This document shows positions 45,730 to 53,836 of a stretch of DNA of 64,000 bases, in pieces (position 1 is the stretch's first letter; the number at the start of each line of letters is the position of its first letter). Under the pieces are notes generated by a model, which was not told the origin of the DNA, ran no database searches, and was given only the letters and a program-made list of their open reading frames with translations. This DNA comes from Phyllobacterium sp. OV277 (GTDB taxonomy: Bacteria > Pseudomonadota > Alphaproteobacteria > Rhizobiales > Rhizobiaceae), in contig NZ_FNIY01000004.1 in NCBI RefSeq assembly GCF_900104355.1, positions 62,001 through 126,000 of the forward strand. Direction: 5' to 3'. A program made the translations under genes and the position numbers.

Positions 45730-46770
45730 ATGACCACCGATCCAATCGTTCCTGTTTTCGACGGGCACAATGATGTCCTTCTTCGTCTCTTGCTGTCGAG
45801 CGAGCCTTCGCCGGAAACGCGGTTTATCGAGGGCGAAAAAGCCGGGCATATCGATCTGCCGAAAGCACGCAAGGGCGGATTGGCGGGCGGGCTATGTGCG
45901 ATGTATGTTCCGACCCCATCACAGCAGAAAGATGCAAATGGCGATTACACGACGCCTGAGATGGCAAGTGCGCTGACGACCACTTTGGCCATGGCCGCCC
46001 TTCTCGCTCGCATCGAGCGACAGGCGGAAGGCAGACTGCGTATCTGTCGCACAGCCGATGACATTCGCGAAGCTATGCAGCACGGTGCGTTTGCCTCCGT
46101 GCTCCACATAGAAGGAGCCGAAGCGATAGGTCCGGATCTTGATGCGCTGTATGTGCTCCATCAGGCAGGTTTACGCACTCTCGGTCCCGTATGGAGTCGC
46201 CCGAACATATTTGCTTACGGCGTACCGTTCCGCTTTCCCAGTTCACCGGATATTGGACCGGGTCTCAGCGATCATGGAAAGAAATTGGTCCAGACCTGCA
46301 ATGAACTGCGTATCATGGTTGACCTGTCCCATATGAACGAACAAGGTTTCTGGGATATTGCCGCAATATCCGATGCTCCACTTGTCGCATCTCACTCGAA
46401 CGCTCACGCATTGAGCCCGCATAGCCGTAATTTGACCGACCGCCAACTCGATGCAATCCGCGATACAGGCGGACTGGCCGGTCTGAATTTCGGCGTTTTG
46501 TTTCTACGACAGGACGGTACGAGAAACCCCGACACTGATCTGAGCGTATTGGTAAAACACATCGACTATATCGTTGACCGCATCGGTATAGATCATATCG
46601 CCCTTGGTTCTGATTTTGATGGAACAACCATCCCTGCTGCCATGCGCGATGCGGGTGATTTGCAGTTACTCGTTAGTGCTTTGCGTCAATCCGGATATGA
46701 TGATGAGGCATTGAGGAAAATTTGCCATGCGAACTGGATACGCGTCCTTGAGCAAACGTGGAAAAATTAA
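45730..46770 (+). CDS. Membrane dipeptidase family (M19) enzyme
   Basis: A 346-residue zinc dipeptidase of the renal dipeptidase family. Metal motifs: FDGHNDVLL (HxD), the bridging Glu in HIEGAEAIG, His in DLSHMNEQG and SHSNAHAL, and the late Asp in LGSDFDGTTIPA. M19 enzymes cleave dipeptides, often with a D-residue at the C-terminal position. No signal peptide is seen, so the enzyme is probably cytosolic despite the family name. Divergent from dap (179 bases), consistent with joint handling of D-amino-acid peptides. Confidence 0.92.
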   Translation: MTTDPIVPVFDGHNDVLLRLLLSSEPSPETRFIEGEKAGHIDLPKARKGGLAGGLCAMYVPTPSQQKDANGDYTTPEMASALTTTLAMAALLARIERQAEGRLRICRTADDIREAMQHGAFASVLHIEGAEAIGPDLDALYVLHQAGLRTLGPVWSRPNIFAYGVPFRFPSSPDIGPGLSDHGKKLVQTCNELRIMVDLSHMNEQGFWDIAAISDAPLVASHSNAHALSPHSRNLTDRQLDAIRDTGGLAGLNFGVLFLRQDGTRNPDTDLSVLVKHIDYIVDRIGIDHIALGSDFDGTTIPAAMRDAGDLQLLVSALRQSGYDDEALRKICHANWIRVLEQTWKN

Positions 46771-46979
46771 GCCCAGTTGATCGCGAGCGCGTTTCCGGCC
46801 ATGGCATTGTTCTAATTGTCTTGCGTCACTTGGCCGGCACCGGGATTAGCCATTACGCAGCACGGCGTGTGTGGTCGCTTGCGTTTTAAATACGTATGAC
46901 TAGAATCCTATCCTGCAGGATACGTTGGTTTGGGTGAACGCCGCCGACTGCGGTTGTCCGCCCTCTCCCGGAGAGTCAC

Positions 46980-48113
46980 GTGAACAGTGAGTTGATCGAC
47001 GAGCCGTCGGCATCTGCGGACAAAGTCCCGCCCAAGCGGTACCGTCGTTGGCTGCTTTGGTTGCTCATCAGCGCTGCCGTCATTGTGCTGGTCACAGGGT
47101 ACGTTGTTTATGCAAAGCTGACTGGTAATCTCCGATACATAGAGGTGAGCCGCGAGGATCTGGGTGATGTCCGCCCCGCCAAAGTAACGAGTGCCGGGCT
47201 GAACATTCTTGTGGTCGGATTGGACCAGAGCGCCAGCGAAAATTCCCAACATATCGGCGACCGTACCGACACAATCATGCTCGCTCATCTGTCTCCCGAA
47301 CGGAATGATGCGGTGGTGATCAGCTTTCCACGTGACTCAATGGTTCAGCTTCCCGCTTGCCGCGTGCGGGAGGAATTTCCGGGACAGAAAAGGCATCTCG
47401 GAATTATCAATTCGTCATTTAGCTTCGGAGGCATCGGCTGCACCTGGAAGACCATCGAAACACTTACCGGCATTCGGATCGACCACTTCATCATGGTTGA
47501 TTTCGCCGGTTTCAAAAACATGGTGGACGCGATCGGTGGGGTAGATCTCTGCATCCCGGAACCGATTCACGACGAATACGTCCCGCTCACCTTGCCTGCT
47601 GGCTGGCAAACACTACTGGGGGAACAGGCACTCGGATATGTCAGGGCGCGCCACAGCATTGGCGACGGGTCTGATATCGGGCGCATTCAACGCCAGCAGG
47701 ATTTCGTTGCTGCCATTGCGAAAAAGTCGATGAGCAGGAAGATTCTGGCCAATCCGATCCTGCTCTTCAGCTTCCTCGACGCCGTAACCAAATCCGTTAT
47801 CACCGACCCCGGCCTCACCGCAGGTGTCATGCGGGATCTCGCGCTCACCGCCTTGTCAACCGATACGATCCACTTTGTTATCACGCCCTGGCGCTATTCC
47901 ACGGCCTATCCCGGCCGGGTCGAGTGGCGAGAAAGACCAGCCAGGAAACTGTTTCAGTTGATCTCTGCCGACCAGCCTGTCGCCGACGCTTTGAGCACGA
48001 GCAGTCAAACCACTGAGCCACAACGCAGCAGGACGGACGCCGAACCGGTCCTCGATAATGGCGAGCCGGTCACTACACCCACCGCGCCTTGTTCACCAGC
48101 ACAGGCAAATTAG
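46980..48113 (+). CDS. LytR-CpsA-Psr (LCP) family cell-envelope protein
   Basis: A 377-residue protein starting at GTG (GGAGAG upstream). One N-terminal membrane helix (about residues 24-45, WLLWLLISAAVIVLVTGYVVY) is followed by the LCP domain (about 75-290): LNILVVGLDQS, GDRTDTIMLAHLSPER, SFPRDSMVQ, DFAGFKNMVDAIGGVDLCIP, LGYVRARHSIGDGSDIGRIQRQQDF. Arg/Asp positions that bind pyrophosphate lipids are present. LCP proteins attach glycopolymers to peptidoglycan in Gram-positive bacteria. The N-terminal module (LTGNLRYIEV before the domain) and the Ser/Thr/Pro-rich tail look actinobacterial. In an alphaproteobacterium this suggests transfer; the function here is unclear. Confidence 0.88.
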   Translation: MNSELIDEPSASADKVPPKRYRRWLLWLLISAAVIVLVTGYVVYAKLTGNLRYIEVSREDLGDVRPAKVTSAGLNILVVGLDQSASENSQHIGDRTDTIMLAHLSPERNDAVVISFPRDSMVQLPACRVREEFPGQKRHLGIINSSFSFGGIGCTWKTIETLTGIRIDHFIMVDFAGFKNMVDAIGGVDLCIPEPIHDEYVPLTLPAGWQTLLGEQALGYVRARHSIGDGSDIGRIQRQQDFVAAIAKKSMSRKILANPILLFSFLDAVTKSVITDPGLTAGVMRDLALTALSTDTIHFVITPWRYSTAYPGRVEWRERPARKLFQLISADQPVADALSTSSQTTEPQRSRTDAEPVLDNGEPVTTPTAPCSPAQAN

Positions 48114-48154
48114 ATCCCTGTACCACGCCCGTCCGATGCCAGTGCTAACCAGAT

Positions 48155-48787
48155 CTATTTGGGTCGGCGGATAGCGCGTACCTTGCCACTGTTTCCGCCT
48201 CCGCAAAAGAACCTATCCGCGCCATCGGACTCAAGCCCCGATACACCGGTTCCCGCGGGCATATCCAGCCTCTCCAGTACCTCTCCCGTTTCAGGGTCGA
48301 TGCGCCTCACGTCGCTATCATCACCTTCCCACGTCCCATGCCAGAGTTGGCCGTCAACCCAGCTTACGCCCGTGACGACACGCTTGGACTCGATAGAGCG
48401 AAGAATAGTCCCGGTCTGCGGATCGATCTGGTGAATCTTCCGGCCCCGATACTCTCCTACCCAGAGTGTACCCTCGGCCCAGGCAAGCCCTGAATCACCA
48501 CCATTGCCCGGGGCCGGAATTGTATTGAGGACGAGGCCCGTCTTGGGATCAATTTTCTGGATGCGGTCTTCAGCGATCTGATAGAGATACTGACCGTCGA
48601 AGGCCGTCCCGGCATGGGCGGCGACATCAATCGACTGAACCGTGCTGCCGCTCGCCGGATCAAAGGCGCTAAGCTTGTCGCCTGAGGCAAACCAGACGTT
48701 CTGACCGTCAAACGTGACCCCATGTACCTGGTCAGTTCCCGGGAAAGGTCCGTACTCACGAACTATTTCAGCAGCAGAGCGTTTCAT
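48155..48787 (-). CDS. Short beta-propeller protein (YncE/glutamine cyclotransferase-like)
   Basis: A 210-residue protein built of five similar blades of about 35-40 residues, each ending in a DPxTG turn (FDPASGSTV, IDPKTGLVL, IDPQTGTIL, IDPETGEVL) after a strand such as GVTFDGQNVWFAS or GLAWAEGTLWVGE. It has no signal peptide. It resembles Vgb/YncE or glutaminyl-peptide cyclotransferase-like propellers, but no catalytic site can be asserted. It is downstream of, and probably in one unit with, the regulator gene starting at 50041 (33 bases between). Confidence 0.72.
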   Translation of the reverse strand: MKRSAAEIVREYGPFPGTDQVHGVTFDGQNVWFASGDKLSAFDPASGSTVQSIDVAAHAGTAFDGQYLYQIAEDRIQKIDPKTGLVLNTIPAPGNGGDSGLAWAEGTLWVGEYRGRKIHQIDPQTGTILRSIESKRVVTGVSWVDGQLWHGTWEGDDSDVRRIDPETGEVLERLDMPAGTGVSGLESDGADRFFCGGGNSGKVRAIRRPK

Positions 48788-48820
48788 GATCGTCTCCTCA
48801 TCATTTCCAATACACCCATA

Positions 48821-50041
48821 CTAGTCGCTCGGCAGCGGCCCAGGGAGTAACAAGATAGTCGGGAAACCCAGAACTGGCGGCGTCATCCACCGGAGCGCTC
48901 TTCCGCGACCAAACGACTGCACCCTGCCTGTTGTTGCAAGTTGCTCGAGCGCCCGTTGTACGGTACGGGGGCTGGCGCCAAGCGCAATCGCCAGAGCAGA
49001 GCTTGACCATGCCTCGCCATCGGCAAGAAGGGCGAGCACATCGCCATGCTGCCCTTCAATAAGCGGGGCGAGCACGACGACGTCGCTTGCACGGCACGGC
49101 TCCAGCAAAAAGCCGCGCGGTGTCGCCCTAACATCTGCAAGCGCTCCAAGCTCGGCGCGCAGCCGCCCGACCTCTACCCGCAACCGCGCGCGATGCGATT
49201 CGTCAGCATGTTTGCCGCCAAAGGCGCGCGCAATCAGCGTGCTTCTCGTCACATCTTCCGGCCATGCTTCAGCCAGTGCGCGAACCAGTGCGAACAAGAC
49301 CGGACGCGTCGCCAATGGAATTGTTTTGCCCGGTTCCCGCGCAATATAACGGCATGCGTCGACAACGAACGCCCGTGACGCCAGCAGCTCTTCCACATCT
49401 TCCAGTAAGAGAGGCCGCTCGTCGCCACGCGCGATCAACCGTGCTGTGGGTGCATCGAGAATGAGATGCGCATTTTCGACCTCCGTTGTCAGAGCAGGGA
49501 TATCAGCCTGGTGAGCCGCCGCCGCCGCCTGTGCAAACGCAGTGCGGGCTGCTTTCATATCAAGGCGCCGGATAGCGATGCCCGCAACCACGAGTGCGTG
49601 GGCAGCCCTTGAAGCCGATGGGAGCAGAGTTGTGTCAAGCACAGCGAGCGAACGCTCAGCGTCGTCAAGACGTCCGATCAGCAGTAGACGCCGAACTTCG
49701 AGATGCCGTGCATGCGCGGCATTGACGTGGTCACCGTGTGCTTCCAGCGTGTTTCGTGCGGTATTGAGCGATTTGGCAGGCCAAGATAGGTCGCGGGAGA
49801 CAAGTGCGATCTCAGCTTCGGCGACGACACACCGCGCCCGTGCCACTGCCTCTCGCGGGCCAAACGCTCGTGCAGCACCTTTCAACAGGGCTTTTGCTCG
49901 ACCGAAATCGCCAAGCTGCGCCATGATGATACCTCTAAGAGCGAGCGCTGGCGGATCTTCCCGCAGGGCGACCCGCTTCAGCGCGCCCAGCAGATCACCT
50001 GCCGCAAGTGCATGAGCCGCAGCCGTAATCAGCGAGTCCAT
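48821..50041 (-). CDS. Transcriptional regulator with helical sensor and two winged-helix domains
   Basis: A 406-residue protein I cannot assign to a named family. Residues about 1-190 are Ala-rich helices in a TPR-like pattern (LRGIIMAQLGDFGRAKALLKGAARAFG). The middle (about 255-320) looks like an OmpR/SARP-type winged helix (TLIARAFGGKHADESHRARLRVEVGRLRAELGAL, then ATPRGFLLEP). The C-terminal 60 residues hold a second winged HTH (ALAIALGASPRTVQRALEQLATTGRVQSFGRGRALRW). The ATG at 50041 is chosen; a longer frame to 50116 adds unlikely residues. It reads as a regulator of the adjoining propeller gene. GC content looks higher than in most of the window. Confidence 0.65.
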   Translation of the reverse strand: MDSLITAAAHALAAGDLLGALKRVALREDPPALALRGIIMAQLGDFGRAKALLKGAARAFGPREAVARARCVVAEAEIALVSRDLSWPAKSLNTARNTLEAHGDHVNAAHARHLEVRRLLLIGRLDDAERSLAVLDTTLLPSASRAAHALVVAGIAIRRLDMKAARTAFAQAAAAAHQADIPALTTEVENAHLILDAPTARLIARGDERPLLLEDVEELLASRAFVVDACRYIAREPGKTIPLATRPVLFALVRALAEAWPEDVTRSTLIARAFGGKHADESHRARLRVEVGRLRAELGALADVRATPRGFLLEPCRASDVVVLAPLIEGQHGDVLALLADGEAWSSSALAIALGASPRTVQRALEQLATTGRVQSFGRGRALRWMTPPVLGFPTILLLPGPLPSD

Positions 50042-50162
50042 GGCAATCCCGTCACACTTGTAACTCCCATGATTTCGGCATCCGGCCCTAATCTGTTCAG
50101 GACCAGTACGCAACACGTCGCACCAGCAATGGTAGACGACAGATATCCGAAGGAGAAGAACG

Positions 50163-50432
50163 ATGACAGCACATGTGACCGGAACACGCCAAGACGATCA
50201 CGATGCCGCCCGAAGCGTCACCGATTGGCTGTGTCTGGTAGCCGCGCCGATATTCCTGATCATGGCATTGCTCACGGCCTTCGCCGACGATGCAACCATG
50301 ATCTGCTCTACTGCACACGAAACTTTACCGATCAACGGAATGACCATCATGTATCTGCTGATGAGTGTCTTCCATTCGGCGCCCTGGATCAGGTTGATCG
50401 CCCATCGCCGAAGCGGTACTGCCCGCTCGTGA
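50163..50432 (+). CDS. Small two-helix membrane protein, hypothetical
   Basis: An 89-residue protein with a clear ribosome binding site (AAGGAGAA) before the ATG. Two hydrophobic helices are likely: DWLCLVAAPIFLIMALLTAF and NGMTIMYLLMSVFHSAPWIRLI, with a short basic tail. It is divergent from the regulator gene at 50041, so it may be under that regulator's control. I do not recognise the family. Confidence 0.6.
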   Translation: MTAHVTGTRQDDHDAARSVTDWLCLVAAPIFLIMALLTAFADDATMICSTAHETLPINGMTIMYLLMSVFHSAPWIRLIAHRRSGTARS

Positions 50433-50515
50433 TCACTACACCCTTGTTCATGGAGTACGGCAGACTTGTTGCTTTGCAAGAAGCCTACCGCTGAATTTGC
50501 CGTAACGCCAAATGC

Positions 50516-50797
50516 CTACCATCGGCTTCCCCGCGGATTGACTGTTTGGGGCCATTGCGGCTTAAAGAATTTTCGAACCCCAGTCTGCGAGTTGGTCATT
50601 TCGATCGTGCCGTTCTCGAGAACGCGATACGATATATACGGGTTGCTTCGGGATCGCGCTTGGTCACCCGGTTTCGCTTCAACACTCAAAATCCGCTCAA
50701 TTGTTTTTGGTACGCTGATTGTGAGGTCAGTTGCAGCAAAAGCTGAGGTTGTGATGCATCCAAATGCGAACAGGATGCCCAGAAACTGTATTCTCAT
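50516..50797 (-). CDS. Small exported hypothetical protein
   Basis: A 93-residue protein with a Sec signal peptide (MRIQFLGILFAFGCITTSAFA, cleavage after AFA) and a mature part of about 72 polar residues containing a likely two-strand segment (ISYRVLENGTIEMTNSQTGVRKFF). GGAAG lies before the ATG. No family recognised; periplasmic location predicted. Confidence 0.5.
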   Translation of the reverse strand: MRIQFLGILFAFGCITTSAFAATDLTISVPKTIERILSVEAKPGDQARSRSNPYISYRVLENGTIEMTNSQTGVRKFFKPQWPQTVNPRGSRW

Positions 50798-50891
50798 GAT
50801 ATTTTCTTCCGAATAATTAGCGTTGGGCGCAGAGTCTGCCAGCGGCTGGTTGCCTGGATCTCCGGCAAGCCAGCGCAGGAAACCGCGTTGC

Positions 50892-51308
50892 TCAGATCAG
50901 ATTGATCGTGACGTCGATATTGCCGCGTGTGGCCTTGGAATAGGGACAGGTCTGATGAGCGGCATCCGTAAGCGCCTGAGCGACGTCACGTTCGAGACCG
51001 GGCAGACTGACGTTGAGACGGGCCTGAAGAAAGTACGCACCATCAACCAAACACAAATCCACCTCAGCATCGATTGCTGCATCAGCAGGAATGGTCACGT
51101 GCATTTTGCGGGCCGCAAGTCCCATCGCGCCAATGAAACAGGCCGACCAACCGGCCGCGAACAGCTGCTCGGGATTGGTGCCAGTACCCGTTGAGCCGGG
51201 AGACGAGAGCTTGATGTCCAAACGATCATCGGCGCTATGGGATGTGCCATCACGGCCGCCCGAAGTGCGTGTTTTACCGGTGTAGAGTACGTTTTGAGAT
51301 TGAGTCAT
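50892..51308 (-). CDS. ohr: Organic hydroperoxide resistance protein
   Basis: A 138-residue OsmC/Ohr-family thiol peroxidase. The peroxidatic Cys57 is in AAGWSACFIGAM and the resolving Cys121 in HQTCPYSKATRGN; Arg in the early TSGGRDGTSHS completes the site. It reduces organic hydroperoxides with lipoylated protein as the electron source. The start at 51308 follows GGAAACC. Divergent from ohrR with 303 bases between, the standard self-contained ohr-ohrR switch. Confidence 0.95.
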   Translation of the reverse strand: MTQSQNVLYTGKTRTSGGRDGTSHSADDRLDIKLSSPGSTGTGTNPEQLFAAGWSACFIGAMGLAARKMHVTIPADAAIDAEVDLCLVDGAYFLQARLNVSLPGLERDVAQALTDAAHQTCPYSKATRGNIDVTINLI

Positions 51309-51513
51309 GATGTGGTTTCCTTTGCAGTGAACAAGAATTGAGGCGTAACGGCCAAAGACCAGCCGTTGACCGCATGAAGCGGTCATGACGTATCTCTCGT
51401 GTATCGGGATTGATCGAAGATGTAACGCAGTGTGGCGGGAAACCGGCTTGATACATTGCTGTACAAATGAGCTTTGTTCAGATGTCGCCCTGAATGAGAC
51501 ACCTTCAATTGAT

Positions 51514-51538
51514 TATTATAATAACTAATATTATAATA
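51514..51538. promoter_or_regulatory. Tandem perfect palindromes, probable OhrR operator
   Basis: The perfect palindrome TATTATAATA occurs twice (51514-51523 and 51529-51538) with the spacer ACTAA, a 15-base repeat period. It lies between the divergent ohr and ohrR genes, where OhrR operators are expected, although the sequence differs from the TACAATT-type box known from Bacillus and Xanthomonas. Confidence 0.6.
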
Positions 51539-51564
51539 GCTGTGTTGGGTCATATCGGCCTTAC

Positions 51565-51582
51565 GAATGATGATAATCATTC
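51565..51582. promoter_or_regulatory. Fur-box-like inverted repeat before ohrR
   Basis: GAATGATGATAATCATTC forms 7-base arms around GATA and contains ATGATAATCATT, the core of the classical Fur box. It ends 29 bases before the ohrR start codon. A Fur/Mur-type metalloregulator could link ohrR expression to iron or manganese. Confidence 0.45.
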
Positions 51583-51611
51583 ACATCGCGATTCTTATTT
51601 CCGGAGCCTCA

Positions 51612-52079
51612 ATGACTCAAAAGACACCCGTCCGCAGCAAGACGGCAAAACTGGCCGACTTCATGTGCTTTTCGATCTATTCGGCCAATCTCGCCTATTC
51701 CCGGGTTTACAAGCCTGTCCTTGACGAGCTTGGCCTCACCTACCCGCAATACATAACGATCATCAGCTTATGGGAAGAGGACCAGCAAACGGTCAAGGGA
51801 TTGAGCGAAAAGCTGTTTCTCGAATCGAGCACCATGACTCCCATGCTGAAACGGTTGGAAGCCATGGGATATCTCACGCGCACCCGAGACAGCGAAGACG
51901 AACGCAACGTACGTATTTCACTGACGGATGCGGGGCGCAGCCTGCGTGAAAAAGGCTTTGGTTTTGGCGAGATTACAGTCAAGGCCTCGGGCCTTACACC
52001 CGAGGAATTTCCTGTCTTGCAAAAGGCCATCGCCAAGCTCAGGGACAATCTTGTGAAGGCTAGCAAAGGCGAGCTCTAA
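51612..52079 (+). CDS. ohrR: Organic hydroperoxide-sensing MarR family repressor
   Basis: A 155-residue MarR-type regulator from the ATG at 51612 (GGAG six bases upstream). The redox-active cysteine is Cys19 in ADFMCFSIYSANLAYSRVYKP, the position conserved in OhrR. The winged helix covers KGLSEKLFLESSTMTPMLKRLEAMGYLTRTRDSEDERNVRISLT. Oxidation of the cysteine by organic peroxides releases it from the ohr operator. The 3' end converges on msrA with 7 bases between. Confidence 0.93.
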   Translation: MTQKTPVRSKTAKLADFMCFSIYSANLAYSRVYKPVLDELGLTYPQYITIISLWEEDQQTVKGLSEKLFLESSTMTPMLKRLEAMGYLTRTRDSEDERNVRISLTDAGRSLREKGFGFGEITVKASGLTPEEFPVLQKAIAKLRDNLVKASKGEL

Positions 52080-52086
52080 GTTTCGA

Positions 52087-52827
52087 TCAGCCTTGATTGC
52101 CCGAAACCAGAACAGGTTCTGCACGGTAATAGTCCGGGAAGAAACCTTTCAGGTTTTCCACCTTAGGTTGCTCGTGAAAGACGATATATGGATTCTCAGG
52201 GTTTCTGGTCATGAAGTCCTGATGATAGGCTTCCGCTTTGTAGAAGGTTTTGCCGGGTTCGACAGTGGTTGCGATCTGTTTTTTGAACACACCCGCTGTC
52301 CCGAGTTGCTCAATATAGTCTGAAGCAACACTGGCTTGCTCATTATTCGCCGGAAAGATTGCAGAGCGATATTGTGTCCCTCTGTCCGGTCCCTGACGAT
52401 TGAGCTGTGTCGGATCATGGGCGGCAGAAAAGTAGATTTGGAGAAGTTTGGCGTAGCTGATTTTTTTCGGATCGAAAACGATTTGCACCGCTTCGGCATG
52501 ACCTGTCCTGCTGGTTTCAACCAATTCGTAAGTTGCAGTTTCAGGGGCGCCACCAGCATAGCCCGAGATCGCACTGACAACACCATCGACGTGCTGAAAT
52601 ACACCCTGGACACCCCAGAAGCAGCCACCCGCAAAGACCGCTGTTTGCATTCCGCCGGTATCGGCGACATCATGAAGTGCAGTCGGCACGAGCCTTGGCT
52701 CTTCCGCTGCGGATGGCGCATAGCCAAGCAGTAGCGTACCCAGCAGACCCAGTAATCCCGCCATCGCCAGAAGGGGGCGCAGACTTGAGATTGGCCTTAG
52801 TTTTTTCAATCCTATTGTGTCTTGCAT
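52087..52827 (-). CDS. msrA: Peptide methionine sulfoxide reductase MsrA, membrane-anchored or exported
   Basis: A 246-residue MsrA that reduces methionine-S-sulfoxide in proteins. The catalytic Cys69 is in VFAGGCFWGVQGVFQHVDGV; YAGG, SAAHDPTQLNRQGPDRGTQYRSAIFP and EAYHQDF are the family blocks. Residues about 15-42 form a hydrophobic leader (LLAMAGLLGLLGTLLLGYAPSAAE), so this copy acts in the periplasm or at the membrane. AGGA lies 8 bases before the ATG. Position beside ohr/ohrR fits an oxidative damage group. Confidence 0.94.
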   Translation of the reverse strand: MQDTIGLKKLRPISSLRPLLAMAGLLGLLGTLLLGYAPSAAEEPRLVPTALHDVADTGGMQTAVFAGGCFWGVQGVFQHVDGVVSAISGYAGGAPETATYELVETSRTGHAEAVQIVFDPKKISYAKLLQIYFSAAHDPTQLNRQGPDRGTQYRSAIFPANNEQASVASDYIEQLGTAGVFKKQIATTVEPGKTFYKAEAYHQDFMTRNPENPYIVFHEQPKVENLKGFFPDYYRAEPVLVSGNQG

Positions 52828-53046
52828 GATGGTGTCCTCACCCGCTTGCCCGCATCTGATAAAGCTGCGTCTGTGTGACGGTTCCATTCCCGGCGGTATC
52901 GGTATCCGCATCAAACAGCGCAGACGTATCCCGCATGTGTCCTGATGAGGTTGAAACTGTAACGAAGTGTGGAAGAGCCAAGGCGCTATACGCTGCGGTA
53001 CAATGCCATGGCTGACCGGATGTCCTCCACATTTCTGCAGACAATA

Positions 53047-53814
53047 TTACTTTGAGACCGCTTGGGCCGCTTCCGCGATCAGTTTTGCAACCTCCTGTGG
53101 TTGCGAAGCGTAAACGGCATGGCTTGCCTTTACTTCAACCACTGTGCTGCCTGCCCGCTTGGCCATACTGCGCTCAATTTCGGGATCAATCGACTTGTCG
53201 TCGGTGGCGACCAATGCCCAGCTCTTTTTGGACTTCCATGCCGGTTCGCCAGCTTCTGTGCTGAATATAGCTTTGGAAGCAAAGACCTGCGAATGTGCGA
53301 GAAAATCAGTTGTCTCCTTCGGCAGATCCGCCGCAAAGGCCTCGGCGAAGGCATCCGGCTCGATATAGGAGTATCCATCCTTCAAGGTCTTGACCTTGCT
53401 CTCCTTCATGGAGCTAGAAAGGTCGCTGGTCGCGAGCTTCACAATGCTTTCGCCTTTCTCCGGCTGAAACGCAGCGATGTAGACCAGACCCGCAACATTG
53501 TCGGCTTTTCCAGCTTCGCTGATGATCATGCCACCTGCGCTATGTCCAACCAGAATACTCGGGCCGTCCTGAAGGTCGAGGATACGTTTGGTGGCGGCAA
53601 CGTCATCAGCAGGGGATATCAGTGACTGCTGAGCGATCGTCACCTTATATCCCTGCTTTGTCAGAATGTCAGAAACCGGTCGCCAGCCTGCGCCGTCAAC
53701 GAAAGCACCATGAACGATGACAATGTTTTTAACATCGGCTGCCGAAGCGACCGACAGTGAACCAGCAGACAAGATTAGGCCCGCGACGGCAAGAGAGATG
53801 GAATGTCTGATCAT
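53047..53814 (-). CDS. Exported alpha/beta hydrolase
   Basis: A 255-residue hydrolase with a Sec signal peptide (residues 1-25, SLAVAGLILSAGSLSVASAAD). The motif IVIVHGAFVDGAGW and Ser nucleophile SILVGHSAGGMIISEAG place it with the small EstC/salicylate-esterase/hydroxynitrile-lyase-like branch; the late His is in VKASHAVYASQP. Substrate unknown. Its promoter region contains a sequence nearly identical to part of the ohr-ohrR operator region, so it may share that control. Confidence 0.83.
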   Translation of the reverse strand: MIRHSISLAVAGLILSAGSLSVASAADVKNIVIVHGAFVDGAGWRPVSDILTKQGYKVTIAQQSLISPADDVAATKRILDLQDGPSILVGHSAGGMIISEAGKADNVAGLVYIAAFQPEKGESIVKLATSDLSSSMKESKVKTLKDGYSYIEPDAFAEAFAADLPKETTDFLAHSQVFASKAIFSTEAGEPAWKSKKSWALVATDDKSIDPEIERSMAKRAGSTVVEVKASHAVYASQPQEVAKLIAEAAQAVSK

Positions 53815-53836
53815 GGTAGATACCCTTTTCCAGTAA

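Noticed and set aside
49542-50015. Open frame of 157 codons on the plus strand
   Set aside because: Serine/arginine-rich low-complexity shadow of the GC-rich regulator gene on the other strand.
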